A stretch of 64,000 nucleotides of DNA. It comes from Epiperipatus broadwayi (taxonomy: Eukaryota > Onychophora > Udeonychophora > Euonychophora > Peripatidae). The translations under genes and the position numbers were made by a program. Shown one piece after another: positions 1 to 13,700 of this stretch; the stretch's first letter is position 1; each line of letters opens with the position of its first letter. The notes beneath the pieces were generated by a model. That model was not told the DNA's origin, searched no databases, and saw only the letters and a program-made list of their open reading frames with translations. The stretch covers positions 1,734,001 to 1,798,000 of the forward strand of contig JAQFVV010000157.1 in NCBI GenBank assembly GCA_028023455.1. The letters are read 5' to 3'.

Positions 1-1232
1 TAGTTGACAAAGACTACAAGGATAGTCGAAAGCACTACTAAGTGGATAAAATTTTTAAAATATATCTGATTATTGTATTTATAAATACATATATATTTTA
101 ATATACCTATATAAATAAATATTTGAGTCTCCATCTCCTTTTATAAACCCTCATTCACAATTTAACCCTGACTTTTTTACCATAATTTTTAAATCTTCTA
201 ATTATCTAATAAAGCCCATTTTCTACCTGATCTTGCTAGACTTTTAACTATATTTATACATCTATCCAAATTTTTCTGAATGTATAAAGTTTCATAATAT
301 ATCCTTTTTTGATAATCTTTAACATGTTTTATAAGTTTAATATTCTTCTCATTTTACAACCAGTATTTAAATAATGTATATATGGTCCTGACCTAATATC
401 TTTCCTTTTAATCATTCTATCATGCTCTTTCCCTTTATCACTTACAATTCATCCTATCTTTCCTATTACAACTCCAACATTTAATTTTGTAAATCATTCC
501 TTCCTTACTATTCATACCATCTATCTTATTTGTATTACATAACCATCTACCCAAATACTTACTATTTTCCCAAGCTATTCTTATATCATCTGCTAACTTC
601 TCTCTTACTAACTTTTTATACACATCTTTTAAATACTGATTAGACATTCACTTACAATGTTTATATTTATTCTTGTTATACTTATTTCTACTATTTATAT
701 TTTGATTTCTAAAAATTGTTTTAATTACCTTTTTTTTAAGATCCTATTGTAACATAATCATTCTCTATTTCTAATTTTTGTTCATATGCCTGTTTAATAT
801 CTAATGTAAATATAGTGTGATGTATATAACTTTATATCTTGAAAAGGTCTTAATAAGAGATAAACTGCCAGATTGATAATTAAATAATTGTAAATATAAT
901 TAGTTGTTTGTTTTAATTTTATTTAGATTGATTATTATATTAATCCAATGAAAGTTAATAACAGCCAGAGAATCATTTTAGTTTTCTATTATTATTACAT
1001 GAGTTATTAATCAGTCTGGATAAGAAACATTTGTACTGGAACCAATTTAATTGTTTCAATTTTTTTATATATAAATGCTTATTTAACACTGTATTACAAT
1101 GTAAGTAGATAAGTAAATGAAATATTTTTAAACAGCTTTTTACAATTCATGTTTTTTTACTAATAAACATAAATATAGGTTTGATATTCATTTTTTAAAA
1201 TGTATTATATATATGCTTTTTTTTTTTTGCAG
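1..1232. other. NOP9 upstream intron, AT-rich
   Basis: No exon is supported. A 69-codon minus-strand frame at 438-647 has a coding-like composition (with CWSC) and may be a LINE scrap, but no diagnostic motif is present. The interval ends in a long pyrimidine tract before the first visible exon. Confidence 0.5.
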
Positions 1233-1706
1233 AAGTTTTTATTGAAAATGTTTTAATTGAAACAAGAAATCTAGAACATGATTTGGTTCAAGATAGTTTG
1301 GTTTGCCCAATTTTGGAACGTTTGATAAATTTGGGCACAGAGGAAGATATTGTCTATTTTATGAAAAAATTAGAAAATGATATAATAGCGGCATGTGAAC
1401 ACACTGTTACAAGTCATTTCATACAGACTTTACTTCTACAAGTTCTAAGATTTTTGTCTGAAAATGATAAAGCAGATGAGAAAATAATTGATGTAAATAA
1501 AATTTCCAAAAATAATGAAATAAGGCAAGCATTAATTGACCTTACGCTAAATTATTCTCATGTAGTTTGTGACCACCTTGATGAGTTTATGTGTCATGTT
1601 CATGCTTGTTATATTGTAAGGACAATAATTCAGGTATTGTCTGGGTGCAAAATTATTGATAAGAAACCCGATTCACGTCATATTCCAAAAACATTGATTA
1701 ACAAAG
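1233..1706 (+). CDS. NOP9: NOP9 exon (first visible), PUF repeats
   Basis: The exon follows a T-rich tract and AG at 1231-1232 and ends before GT at 1707. The first codon is completed by one base from an upstream exon. The 158 or so residues include ENVLIETRNLEHDLVQDSLV, the typical NOP9 stretch leading into repeats, then CEHTVTSHFIQTLLLQVLRF and DEFMCHVHACYIVRTIIQVL. The last two are helical PUF repeats with the spacing of RNA-contact positions. The exon ends after a single G (phase 1). Confidence 0.9.
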
Positions 1707-4700
1707 GTAAATATAAATAGAATTTTATTGATATAAAATTTATTTTTTATACTGACAAATGTATATATATTTTAGAATTAAAGTGATATATATAATTTTT
1801 TTTTTGAATGGGTCTTTTTTATTATTATTATACATTTATTTATTTGGTAATTTATTTTATTTGTGTGTATGTGTATGAATATATTTTGTGAAATTTTATC
1901 TAAATACAGATTTTCTTTCCCCATTTAAGCTACATTTCAATAATATTTTTTATGGTTAATTAGATTAATACTTAAAAAAAAAAAAAATGGTTTATTTTGT
2001 TGCAGATGTAATACAGACTGCAAGGCAACCTCTCCAAATAATTCCTGTACCAAAAATTTTTTTTAAATCACTGAAAAAATTAATTGAAAAAATTGAAGGA
2101 ATGCAAAATGTTAATGGTAAAAGATATTTTTATGCATTTATTACTATTGATAGTAAATAATAATAATAATTATATTTTACTCTTATTAGTAATTAGTTTT
2201 ATATATATATTAACTAGTTACAGAACCTAGGCTAGTGATAAATCCACAATTGGCAGATAATGCAATGACTTTCAAATATGAAGATTAATTGTAACAATCA
2301 AAATCCAATTAAGAATAAATCTTGTTGTCTTGTAGAATGCAATACTCATTCATCAAAAACTCATTGCTGTTTCTGATACAAAATCTTTTTTGCCTCCTCT
2401 CTCTGCTCTTTTTCTCATTCTCTCCCCCCTTTTTTCCCCCAGACATTTAGTTTGGTATACAGCTTGTTTATCCTAAGTCATTTCTCTGTTCTCTGTGATT
2501 CTTGTTTTTGCTTTTGATTCAAATTAAAAACTTCAATATGAAATCTGTATTGCAACTTGATCCTTAATTTATTAAGTCATTTTACATTCTCAAGCTAATA
2601 ATCATCTGATTTATTAAATTACCTGTAAATAGTTCCAAAGGCCATAGTCATAAATAAAAATTGAAAGCAATGTTGGAGCAAATATGCTTTCTTGTTCAAC
2701 ACTTTCTCTCATTCTATCATGTTTCAAAGAGAGGCAAATGTTGATCAAATCTATAAAAGCAATATATAAATTATTCTTTTGTGCCTGAATTTTTTTTGTA
2801 TGTTTGCCTGGCAACAAAGACTATGCCTATAGTGTTTCTTGATTCTCTAAAACCATGTAGATTCTCTGATAACAATTTATGAATGGAAACAATTTATTTA
2901 ACAAAAGGTTTGAAAATATCTTTGGTATAATGGATAATAATGAAATTTCACAATAATTGTTACACTCTTTTCAACCTTTATTTTTAAAAATTGTAACAAT
3001 GAAAGCATCATTATAATCAGTTAGCTCAATTTCATGACTCTATATCAGTGGTCTTCAACCTTTTCACACCTGCGGACCGGTAAAAATAAGGATAAGGTTC
3101 CACGGACCAGCAAAAATAAGGATAAGATTTCGCAGACCGGCAGAAGTCTATAGATAAATTTTCTTAAAGATAAGCATAATTGTTATAACTGATCAAAACA
3201 ACAATGTTAAATATATAATATAAAGTTTTATATATATATGGAGTTTATATAATAAAAAACTTTTTTTAAATTTTTTTTTAGAAAAATAATAAAAAATTTA
3301 ATTCTACCCCCCCCCCCCCCATAAACATCTGTGATAACTAAAAAAACAAATTAATTTATGAATGATTGATTAGATTTTGTTTTCGTTCTGTTTTCTTTTT
3401 TTTTTAATTGGGTAAAAATGAGATGAAAAAATAATTAAAAATTGGCTATATTAATTAAAAGTTTAAACTCTTATTATTTATTATTACAAACTTTTTACTG
3501 CCCGTCTAGCACGCGGACCAAGGGTTGAAGAACACTGCTCTATATAATACTAAAAAATTCCAGTATTTTTGAAGCTAACATATAACTATTATGTTTAAAA
3601 CTTCTCAAGGTATTTCATCAGGATCTACAGCCTTTCCATATGACTTCATTAAGCTGGATATCTTTGTGCAAATCTAGATGAGTTGATAAAATGGATATAC
3701 AGTATCATTAAAAGTAGTCATCTCAATTCTTGCATTGTTATTTAAAAGCTAATTAAAATATTCTTTAATTTTTTTTTAAATAACATTGTCATCATATAAG
3801 AGTTGTACCATTGTTAGTTTTAATAAAATTGTGAGGTGGATTTTTCAAGTTCATATGTTGTATTCAAAGCAGCAAAAAAAATTGTAAAAAGTACCAAGAT
3901 CAGCGAATGTCTGTATCTCTTTTGCAGGTTTAGTCCTCCAGTTAAATTTGAGCTTTGTAAATCACTGAATCGTTGTCTAAATCTCCATATCATTTAATTT
4001 AATATTCTGCCAAGCAGAAAACGCCATACATTTCTTTTTAATCAAGGCACTAAGAATAAGATTTATTTCTGAAAGTCAGTTGGTGTAGATTTACTTGTAT
4101 CCATAACACATTCCCTAAGAGAGTTCCAAACCTCAGTAACTTATTTAATAGTTCTCAAAATTCAGACAACTAATATGTATTTCTAAAGAACAAACATCAA
4201 TTTTCTTATGAATATGATTGGAATAAGACCTTTTTTTTTTAATGCAATTGTCATTTTAACCTTAGACTTTACATTCTGTACTTGTAAATGCTCCTACAAT
4301 ATGAACTTCTCTTGTATTTTGACTCCTAATTATAGGTAATCTATTAAACCCATTGCTTTGACTGTGGATGCATCCATGTTTCTTTAAAGCAATTTTTTTG
4401 TGTAAGCAAAGTTTTTGTGATACTCAATCCAACAACTTTTGACCAAAGTCAGAAGAAAAAAGTTGATTTTTTAATATAGTGTTGCTGTAATAATTCTATT
4501 CGGCAATGAATAAAATTTGTCTTTCTCTGCATCTAGGGGTTGGAATATTAATAAAATGAACAGTCAAGTTTTAATATCTTCAACCTTTCATTGATACATC
4601 AAGAATTTTCAAGAATAAAAGATACTAAGAGTAGTCATATCAATCTTAAATCTTCACCACTTTATAGCCATCACTGCTGTCCTCTATTCGTAGTTTGCAC

Positions 4701-7700
4701 AGTCCATATATCTATATTTAGAAAAAAATTAGATTTGTAATAGTACTACTAACCCTTCTTTACTATTATTAGTAATAATATTTTTATTATTATAAATAAT
4801 CAAGACAAACTAGCCTTTACTATGTGAGTTAGGTGATTTTTAAACTGCATGTTCAAGATCCCTTCTTTATCTATAATAGGCAGGGAGATATCTAAATATG
4901 GCTGCCCAAACATACATGTTTGCGAAATTGTCTCTAATTTAGTTTTGCGTCATCATGCAAAAATCACAACAAAGTTATTTAATGTTATTAATCCTATCTC
5001 AGTCATTGGTTTCTTAATTACCCAGGCTTGAGCTTAAAAAAAAAAAAAGAGAATTATAGTCAAAATTGCTGTGTGTGTAATTAAAGTCAAACACATATTG
5101 TCATTGACACAGTATGTATAGCTGGGATAAGTAGCTCCTGACATAGATCTACACTAACTTAAGCAAATGAAGTTGGTAAGGAAAAGAGAGATGCTGAAAA
5201 GTCTGTTTGCAATGGAAACACAAAGCAATGAGATAATCTTTGTTAGGCACTGTTTATTTGTTATTTATAATTAATCCTCATATCTGAAGATTATTCCACT
5301 ATCTGCCATGTGTGGAGTTTCTATAGACTATACACAGAACCTGACAGGAACGTTATTAATTTTATATGTAATATAATGCTTATTATAGAAGCGAAAATTG
5401 ATGTGGAATTGGGATCTCAGTATACCCTTTTGATACTTTTTTTTTAAAAAAATATATAATTTTCAACATTTTCCTGATTTTTCTTTTTTAATGTCATTTT
5501 TATTTCATTATGATGGTATTTGCATGAGTCTTACACTCATGCTAATGCATATATTAAGGACATGTATTAAATGAATATAGCGTATTACTTATTTGTAGAA
5601 ATCATTATTTTTATTAGACATCTATCTAATCTTTATTTAATGATGACATTGCTTTCTGTCAACAACATTTTATTTACTGAAAATTCTTATTAAGTTTTTG
5701 TTCACTAATGTTTAGTTGGTTAATAGCAAAAGGTCATGACACCTTTTTTAAAAAAAAGACAATATATACAAAATTTTAAATGTGTCCACAATAAGTGAAT
5801 ACTTTCTATATACCATTCCAAAAAGTCTATATTGTAATACTCTTAACAAGACAGAATAATATATACATAAAATATTTATAATTGTTATATATAGAGTAAG
5901 TTAAAAACAAACTCTTATGAAGCTTCAAAAATACCCTCAACCTCAGACCGCGGTTTCTGCCTCTAGCGTCATCAGTGAGGTGCTAGGGAATAAAAATACT
6001 AGAACTAGTCCAGCATTTTATCAATGCCTAACTATTGAGAAGAAAATCTGAAACTTTCAGACATTTAAATGTCCAAAAATCCAGCTATCTAACTCAAATA
6101 GCCGTATGGGACTGAACTAAGTTCAGATACACCATATATTAATAGCTCTAGCAATATAAAATCGCCAACGCATTAATAGCTTTATTAAAATTAGGTCATA
6201 TGACTTGATTTTTTATCAATTTAATATTTATAATGAACGCTTTTATTAACTGTGGACTAAAAAGCCAGAAAATAATTGTTTCTTCAATTGCAATTGGAGT
6301 TTTTATATTTAACTTGACTGGGGGGGGGGGGGGGGCAGAAATTAATCAATTCAATCGTATATTACAAAAAGTAGGATTGACTTAATTAATTTTTTAAGTT
6401 AAATATAAAAACCTCAATTATAGTTGAAGAAACAATTATTATCTGGATTATTAATCCACAGTAAATGAAAGCATTCACTATAAATATTTTTTATACATTT
6501 TTTGCAATTATTCTAAACGTCAGCTTAATGTTTGGAAGTAAAATCACATATATTAAATAAAAATCATTTACAATATAGTTTTGTTTATTTGGAAAGCATT
6601 TTTAAAAAATCAACTCTTACAAACAAAAGAAAAATTGTCATACATTTTTAAAAAGTGAACTTTTACAATCAAAGATTTGTTTATATTTCAATTTTAAATG
6701 ATCATTAAAGTACTTTTTAATGTAACTTTTTTAAAATATATATATATGCCATTCTCTAGCATGCAACATTGAAAATGTAGCAATCTTCTTAACATTTGAA
6801 AATAACCATGCGAATTAAAGAATGTTTACAATATAATTTGGAAAACATTTTTTTTAAATCAATTTTTATAGTCAAAATAAAAAATTTATACATTTTTAAA
6901 AAGGAAACTATAATCAAGATTTGTTTTCATTTTAATTTTAAAGGATCAATAAAATACTTTTTAATTTAGACTTTTTTTTTTAAATATATATATATACCAC
7001 TCTCTCATATGTATGTATTTGATATAAAATTATTTGAAATTTGATTCACTAACTCCTCTAGAATAAAGAAATTAGGGAACTTACCTAAAATATTTTAGTA
7101 TCATTATAACATATGTACAAAATTTGAACTAATTGCATTTGATGTAAATATATTAACAAACAAACAGAGATTTTAACTTAAATAAAAGTGTTTAAAAGTT
7201 AAAAAGCCATTAGTACAGAAAGAAAAAATATTGGTAATCATTATCTTATGCGAATCTCATTTTTGAAGGTAAATACATTTTATATGAAAAAGATAGTATA
7301 AAAGAAGAATTAGAGAAATATTAGAAATTATTCATAGTATAAACTTCAAGAGTATGGAAATAAAGCTATTCAAAGGCATATTTTCTACAGAGAGTTTGTT
7401 CTGCAAAATAGCTGTAAAAACTATATACTGTATTAAAATAATTATTCCCATTTCATGTTATGGATTTACAAGATACTCATTAATTATTTAAGAATATAAA
7501 TATATAAAAAATAATTATCTGACATTATATGCCTGAAGAGGATTTAAACATCAAATATATTATCTTGCTAGTAAGGACAAAAGTTTTACTTTATAATAAA
7601 TAATCTATCACAAAAGAATACTTATAAATAATTGTTTGTATATATCTATTCTCTTTTTAGAACTCATCTTTAACAATGTTGCAGTACCAGTCTTTCAGAT

Positions 7701-10700
7701 ATTGTTAATAGTTTTAAAAAGGACAAATGCTAAATGGTGTGAACAAATTGTTTCATTCTTTCTTGAAAGAAGTGGTATATTAAATCAAAGGTATATGCAC
7801 TGCATTATAGAAATCTATAATTTAACTATATACTTCTTATACACTTTTATAAATTTATAGAAATGCATTATATAGGCAAAATATAATTATTATTATTTTC
7901 TCATTTTATAATAATTAAAAATGATAATTTTTTGTATTTATGTAATATATGCATTAAGTAAATTGAATATCAATAATAATTTACATTTTTTTGACATGAA
8001 TTAGGATATAAACAAACAACACTTTTTATTTAGTTTTGAATAAATTAATACTTCTGATTGATATGAGAACATTAGTTTATTTTTTAATTTATAAGAGAAA
8101 ATGAATCCAACTATTCCAGTAATTTGTGATTTTTATTTTTTATTTTTCGTTGCTAAATTAACAACTGTAAAATGTACAAAATGGAAACATTCTTTAATTA
8201 TTAATTCTTATAAATACATTCATGTTGATTAATTTGCATTGCTTTCATAAATAGTACTAAAAAAGTTAGTAGAAATTTTATTACAAGAAACATAAAAAAA
8301 GGTGAACCTTAATCGCTAAATATTATTGAAAACATAGTACAATAATAAGTAAAAAAAAAAACTTTAGTCACTGAAATTTTATTTTACTACTGTTATTATA
8401 TTTTTTGATAATTGAGGTATAGGAATGGGGAGGTATGTAATGAGAGAGAGAAAGATGTATTATTAAATGATTATTTCATGAACTTTTTTAAACCTAAATA
8501 ATCATTAATTAATCATGCAAGTGTTATGAAATGTATTGAATTATCGTTGCTCAGTTTACACACATTGTTTAACAGACTTGGTGAGATTACAGCAATCAAA
8601 TAATCTCATAGAAATTAATAATTTTTTCAATATTTAAGCATTTAAATCGCAATATGTCTCAATTCTTTATAGCTTAAGAAAGATACACATATATTTGTAT
8701 ATATGTATAATTTCAGGGATTCATGTATCTTTCTTTTCCCTCTATCACTGAATGGTGGCGTATATCATAACATAGCTCTGAATCGCTCATTGATAACCAA
8801 ACAAGAATACCCAATAATAAACTATGCTTTAGGATTTTTTATAGCATAAATTTATGGTTGGAAGAAACAAATATATACAAAATATATAGTTCTTAATTGA
8901 ATACTTTACAATGCAATTTAATATAAAATATAGAAATTAAGTTTTAATTAAGGGTAGTGAATTGCATATTCGTTTTCGTAACTATAATCTAGAGCTTACT
9001 CCAGATGGAACGAAAGTTTTTTTTAGGACCCTGAGAATTTCCATACAAAGTTAGTGATTTTGTTTATGTGGTCAACCCATAGTAAAAACTTAATCATTAA
9101 TGATTGATCAATGTATAAGTAATCAGCTAAATGATATTTTCAACAAGAAGATAAAACAAGGAAATACTAGTTAAAGAATAAATATTTTTTTACAAAGAAC
9201 TCTTTTTAAAAATTTATTTATGAAAATTATTCATAGTCACTATTAATTATCTAACTAAGAACAAAATATCTACATACAGTACCAGAAAACCTTTTCCAAA
9301 TCTTTATGCTTCTTGATCCATTGCCATACTCATAGCTATTTTTCTTTAAAAATCAGTAATCAATTCCTTGCTTCTCCTACCCTTTTTGATTCTATAGTTT
9401 ATTATTTCTTTCAACACATCTTTTTTTAATTTTCATTATTCTCTATATCCACAATTTTAAAATATCCAATCTTTTCTCCTAGTTTTTTTAATTGACTACA
9501 TTTCTATTTTATATAAAACTACATTCCAAGTAAAACAACCTCTTTTATTTTGACTGCTTTTTTGTTTTGTATTTTTATCCAAAACTTTTGGTAAGCTCTG
9601 TCAATCCTATGAAACATATCATTTAAGCCGATAATCAATAGCAAGTACTGTCATATTTTCAGTAAATCTTATCACAAGAACCATCTATCCTTATCAAACA
9701 ATTCATTAAATATATGTTAAATAAGATAATCTATATTTTTACTTATATTTTTTTTACGTATTTTCCATGAACAGACCATGTAATCTTAATTCGTATACAT
9801 ATTTTCTAATAAACATTTGTCTTTTCAATCTGTACTTCACAATGTAACTCAAATTACTCTGTTAAATGTTTTATCAAGATCAGCAAAAAAAGAATTTTTT
9901 ATCCTCTTCCTATATATTTCTTCAATTGTATTTATAGTCTTTCTGTACTGTACCTAAATGACTCATCAAATAGAAATTTGTTTAATTTATTAGAAATACA
10001 TCTATTAAAAAATTAAGCAAATGATTTCCTTGTTCAAGAGTTCGAAAGACATTTGAGCTTTGGAAGCAAAATAGCTGGGCCATGATCGATGGATCTTGAC
10101 CTTGCCACTATTACAGCAACAAACCATATCTAGCAATACATTTTATTCATGGTACTCAATATCAATTTATTTACATATTTACTAACCATCCCTGAATTGT
10201 AAATTACATTACAAACATCGACTAATTCTCAATTTTTTTCTTTCTCATAACTTTTAATAAGTCAATGGAAATTCATCCATTCTCTATTTTTTATTGATTT
10301 TTATTTGTGTTAAAACTTTCACAACAATTTTTTTTTTCATCATCTTATTCAGATATCTGACTTTTTATCTATTTTCTATCAATATGCATTTACTTTATTT
10401 ACTAATAACTTATATTTCTATCTTCATTCTTTTTTTATTTCTATGATTCTGCTTTTCCCATCCAAATTGTTGTCTTCTACTATATATTAAATCGATCCTT
10501 TTATTTTATATATACAATTTTTTTATTTTTCTGTATTTTTTTGCTAGCTACTTTATTCTATCTTTATCTTTTTTCATATCTTAATTTACTATTAATCCTT
10601 GGCATTACACTGTCTAATACAGAATTTTTATTGTTCTATCTTTTCTCTAAGAATTTATTACTAATCCAATGCTTTTTTCCCTCCCCATCTCTTAATTTTT

Positions 10701-13700
10701 CATAATCTATTGTTTTTATTGCATTGTCTTTTTTTTTTAATTCCTATCTTTTACTTGAATTTGCTTCATTATTTAGCCTATAGCTTTATATGCATATTTA
10801 TTTTTGAAATTTTTTTTTTTTTTAAAAGGTACTTTTTTTTTATTGATTGGAATCTTTCCAAAATATGTACTTGTACTCTTAATGCTGTTTTTAAAGTATT
10901 TTATGTTAATATTTTATCTAATTGAAATTATTTTTATCATCTGCATCTTTCTGTGTAATAAATACATTCTTATAATTTTAAAACTGTTTTATTGTTACTA
11001 TACTATTTCTCTAAAAAAACTTATTAATCTTTCACTTTTCATTTCTTATCTCTAATCCTTAATTTCCCCATATCATATCATTTTTTCCAAAAGTTCTATT
11101 ATAAAAATGGAATATAAAGTTCAGACTAGTATATGTCCCTGTTCACTATCATATTTCATTTCTCACTTTTTTTTTTTACTATAAATTAATAGTACTTTAT
11201 CTTGTACTATTATATAATTGTGTAATATGAAAAAACCTCCATGCTATTTTCACATATTGGCACAAATCTTCTTGATTAACTGAGTCAAATGTTTTGATAA
11301 AATTAAGAGAAGCAATATATAAATTATATTTTTCTCACAATTCCTTCTTGCACTTGCAATAAAAATCTTATCTATAGCATTTTTGTTATTCTAAAAATAG
11401 TATGACTTATATTAGTGTATTTAATAAAATGCTTGAAAGAACTTTCATTTTAATGGATAACAATAATAGAATGATAGTGCTTTTTTTTTTTTCTTTACTC
11501 TTATGATACAGAATGACAGTATGTTTACAATAATGTAGCCAACTTTATGAATCCATACATTCTTTAAAAAAATTTCAATGGTTTTGAAGATATAAAATAC
11601 CATAAACTCTTTAATTGATCACTTTATAATGCAATTTAATATAAAATAGAATTGCATTGTAAAGTGTTCACATAAGGATTTTATGGTATTTTATATAAAT
11701 AATCAATGTAAAATAGAAAAAGAAGTGGAAAGAAATTATATTAATTTTGAAGATGATATATAAATGTTTGTAAAACTTTTCTAGAAGATCTCACTGGTCA
11801 AGCCATCAATACCCGAAGAAGAGCGAAGAATAATACTACTCGAAATGTTGTGTTGTTGTTTTTATGTATTATTACTAACAGTTGCCTTTGACAGAATAGC
11901 TCAGTTGGTTAGAGCATTGCCTTAAAATTCGATATTCAAGATTCTAAAAGTATAAGTTTGACTAATGCTAAGATTGTCACTGGTCAGCCAGCAACATACT
12001 AAAAAAGAGCCAAGAATAATTCCACTTGAAATGTTATAAAATCTACTAAACTATGTTGTCATTATATGTTATTATTAACGGTTGTTCGTATTTGGAAAAG
12101 CTTAAATAAAGTTTAAAATTTTCTAGAAATCAACATTTAATGATAGTTGATGGAAATAGTCTAACATATGACATATATTGATAATGTTTAAATATATATA
12201 TTTATAAAAGAAAATTATAATAGTCAAAATCAAACTAGAGATATGAAATGGGAGATCATCATTTCATAAGAAAAATAAAGAACAAATATAAAATGTTTAA
12301 AAGATTACAATTTATTGATAGAAGCAAAATTTCTTGGTTAAAATAATATTTATTTGAATTGATTTGAAAGGTTATTGGACAGATTGGTTAATGCAGCTAT
12401 TAAAATATCAGAGAATTATATGAGGAATACTTATGTGTGAATTTATATAAACATTGGGATGAACACTCCAGTATAATATTGGACATCCAGTGCAATAAGG
12501 ATTATGATAAAAATAATAATAATGTAGTAAATAAAAGTAAAAAACTATGATGGAAATTAAAAATATTTTATAGAAACAAAAGAATAAACTAAGAAGTAGA
12601 CTAAGAAAAGTTTTTAATTTATTAAGTGATTTTGTATAGAATAGAATAATAAATATTATATTATAGAAGTTTTAAAAAGATAAAAAAAAAAAAAGAAATA
12701 CACACAAAAAAAATAATTAATGAGTTTCATTTTAGAGTGGATGAGACATAACACAAATTAGGAATAAAGTATTGGAAAAAATAGAAATTAATAATAAAAG
12801 TTTTATAGATATAATATATATAAATTAATAATAGTTAATATTTGATAAGCATAACAAAATATTAAAATATGCTTTTGTATATTTACCTATTATTTGTTTA
12901 TATGCAAAAACAACACTGGATCATACTTTTTTTTTTTTTCATTTAATATAATAAAATTCTCTAACAAACTACTTTTTATTAACATGATATATATTTTTTA
13001 ATAATTCAAATAAAAAGGTATATACATACTATGCTTAAAATATCTATTTCATTATACACATAGATACTATAACAGGAAATATTCATTCTTATTTTTGTAG
13101 TGATATTTTCAGTTTGGTTGGTAATACTCACACTTCCTACTTTATGGAAATATTATCTGAAGTTTCATCTGACGATCAGTTCTCTAGTTTATTTGATAAT
13201 ATTTTTAAAGAAAAAATAGTGGATATGGCATTACATCCTATTGCTAATTTTGTCTTACAAAAAATTATTCTTTCATGTCGTACAGAAGAGCAGGTAATAA
13301 TTTAATTAATTATTTATTAAAAATAATTGCAGGAAACTGACTATTTCAATGTGGTTGTGTATAAATGTAAATGCTTTTTGTATTACATAAAAATATTTTA
13401 CATTTTGAAGAGCATGCAGTTAATTAAAAAATTTAGTCCTTTTTCCAATCTTGAATATGTAATTGCACTTAAATATGATTTTAAAATAAATTCTCAGTTT
13501 GATTTATATGAGCTTGAATATGTATGTGACAGTTTATGACATCTTATATTTATGTTGGGATTATTATTTCAATTTGCCATATGAAAATACCAATTTATGT
13601 GAAATAATTCAACAACAAGGGAAATTAAAGTTTTTGAGAATTTACAATGAAATGAGAAGAAAAGTTATAATTTTCAACTTTTATTGTTATTGAATGTTAT

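Noticed and set aside
10710-11055. Overlapping open frames rich in Phe, Leu, Ile and Tyr
   Set aside because: Low-complexity T-rich DNA reads as hydrophobic peptides in several frames. No start context or domain.
13327-13693. Two open frames just after the NOP9 exon at 13293
   Set aside because: They lie beyond a good donor site, do not continue the PUF pattern and have AT-driven composition.
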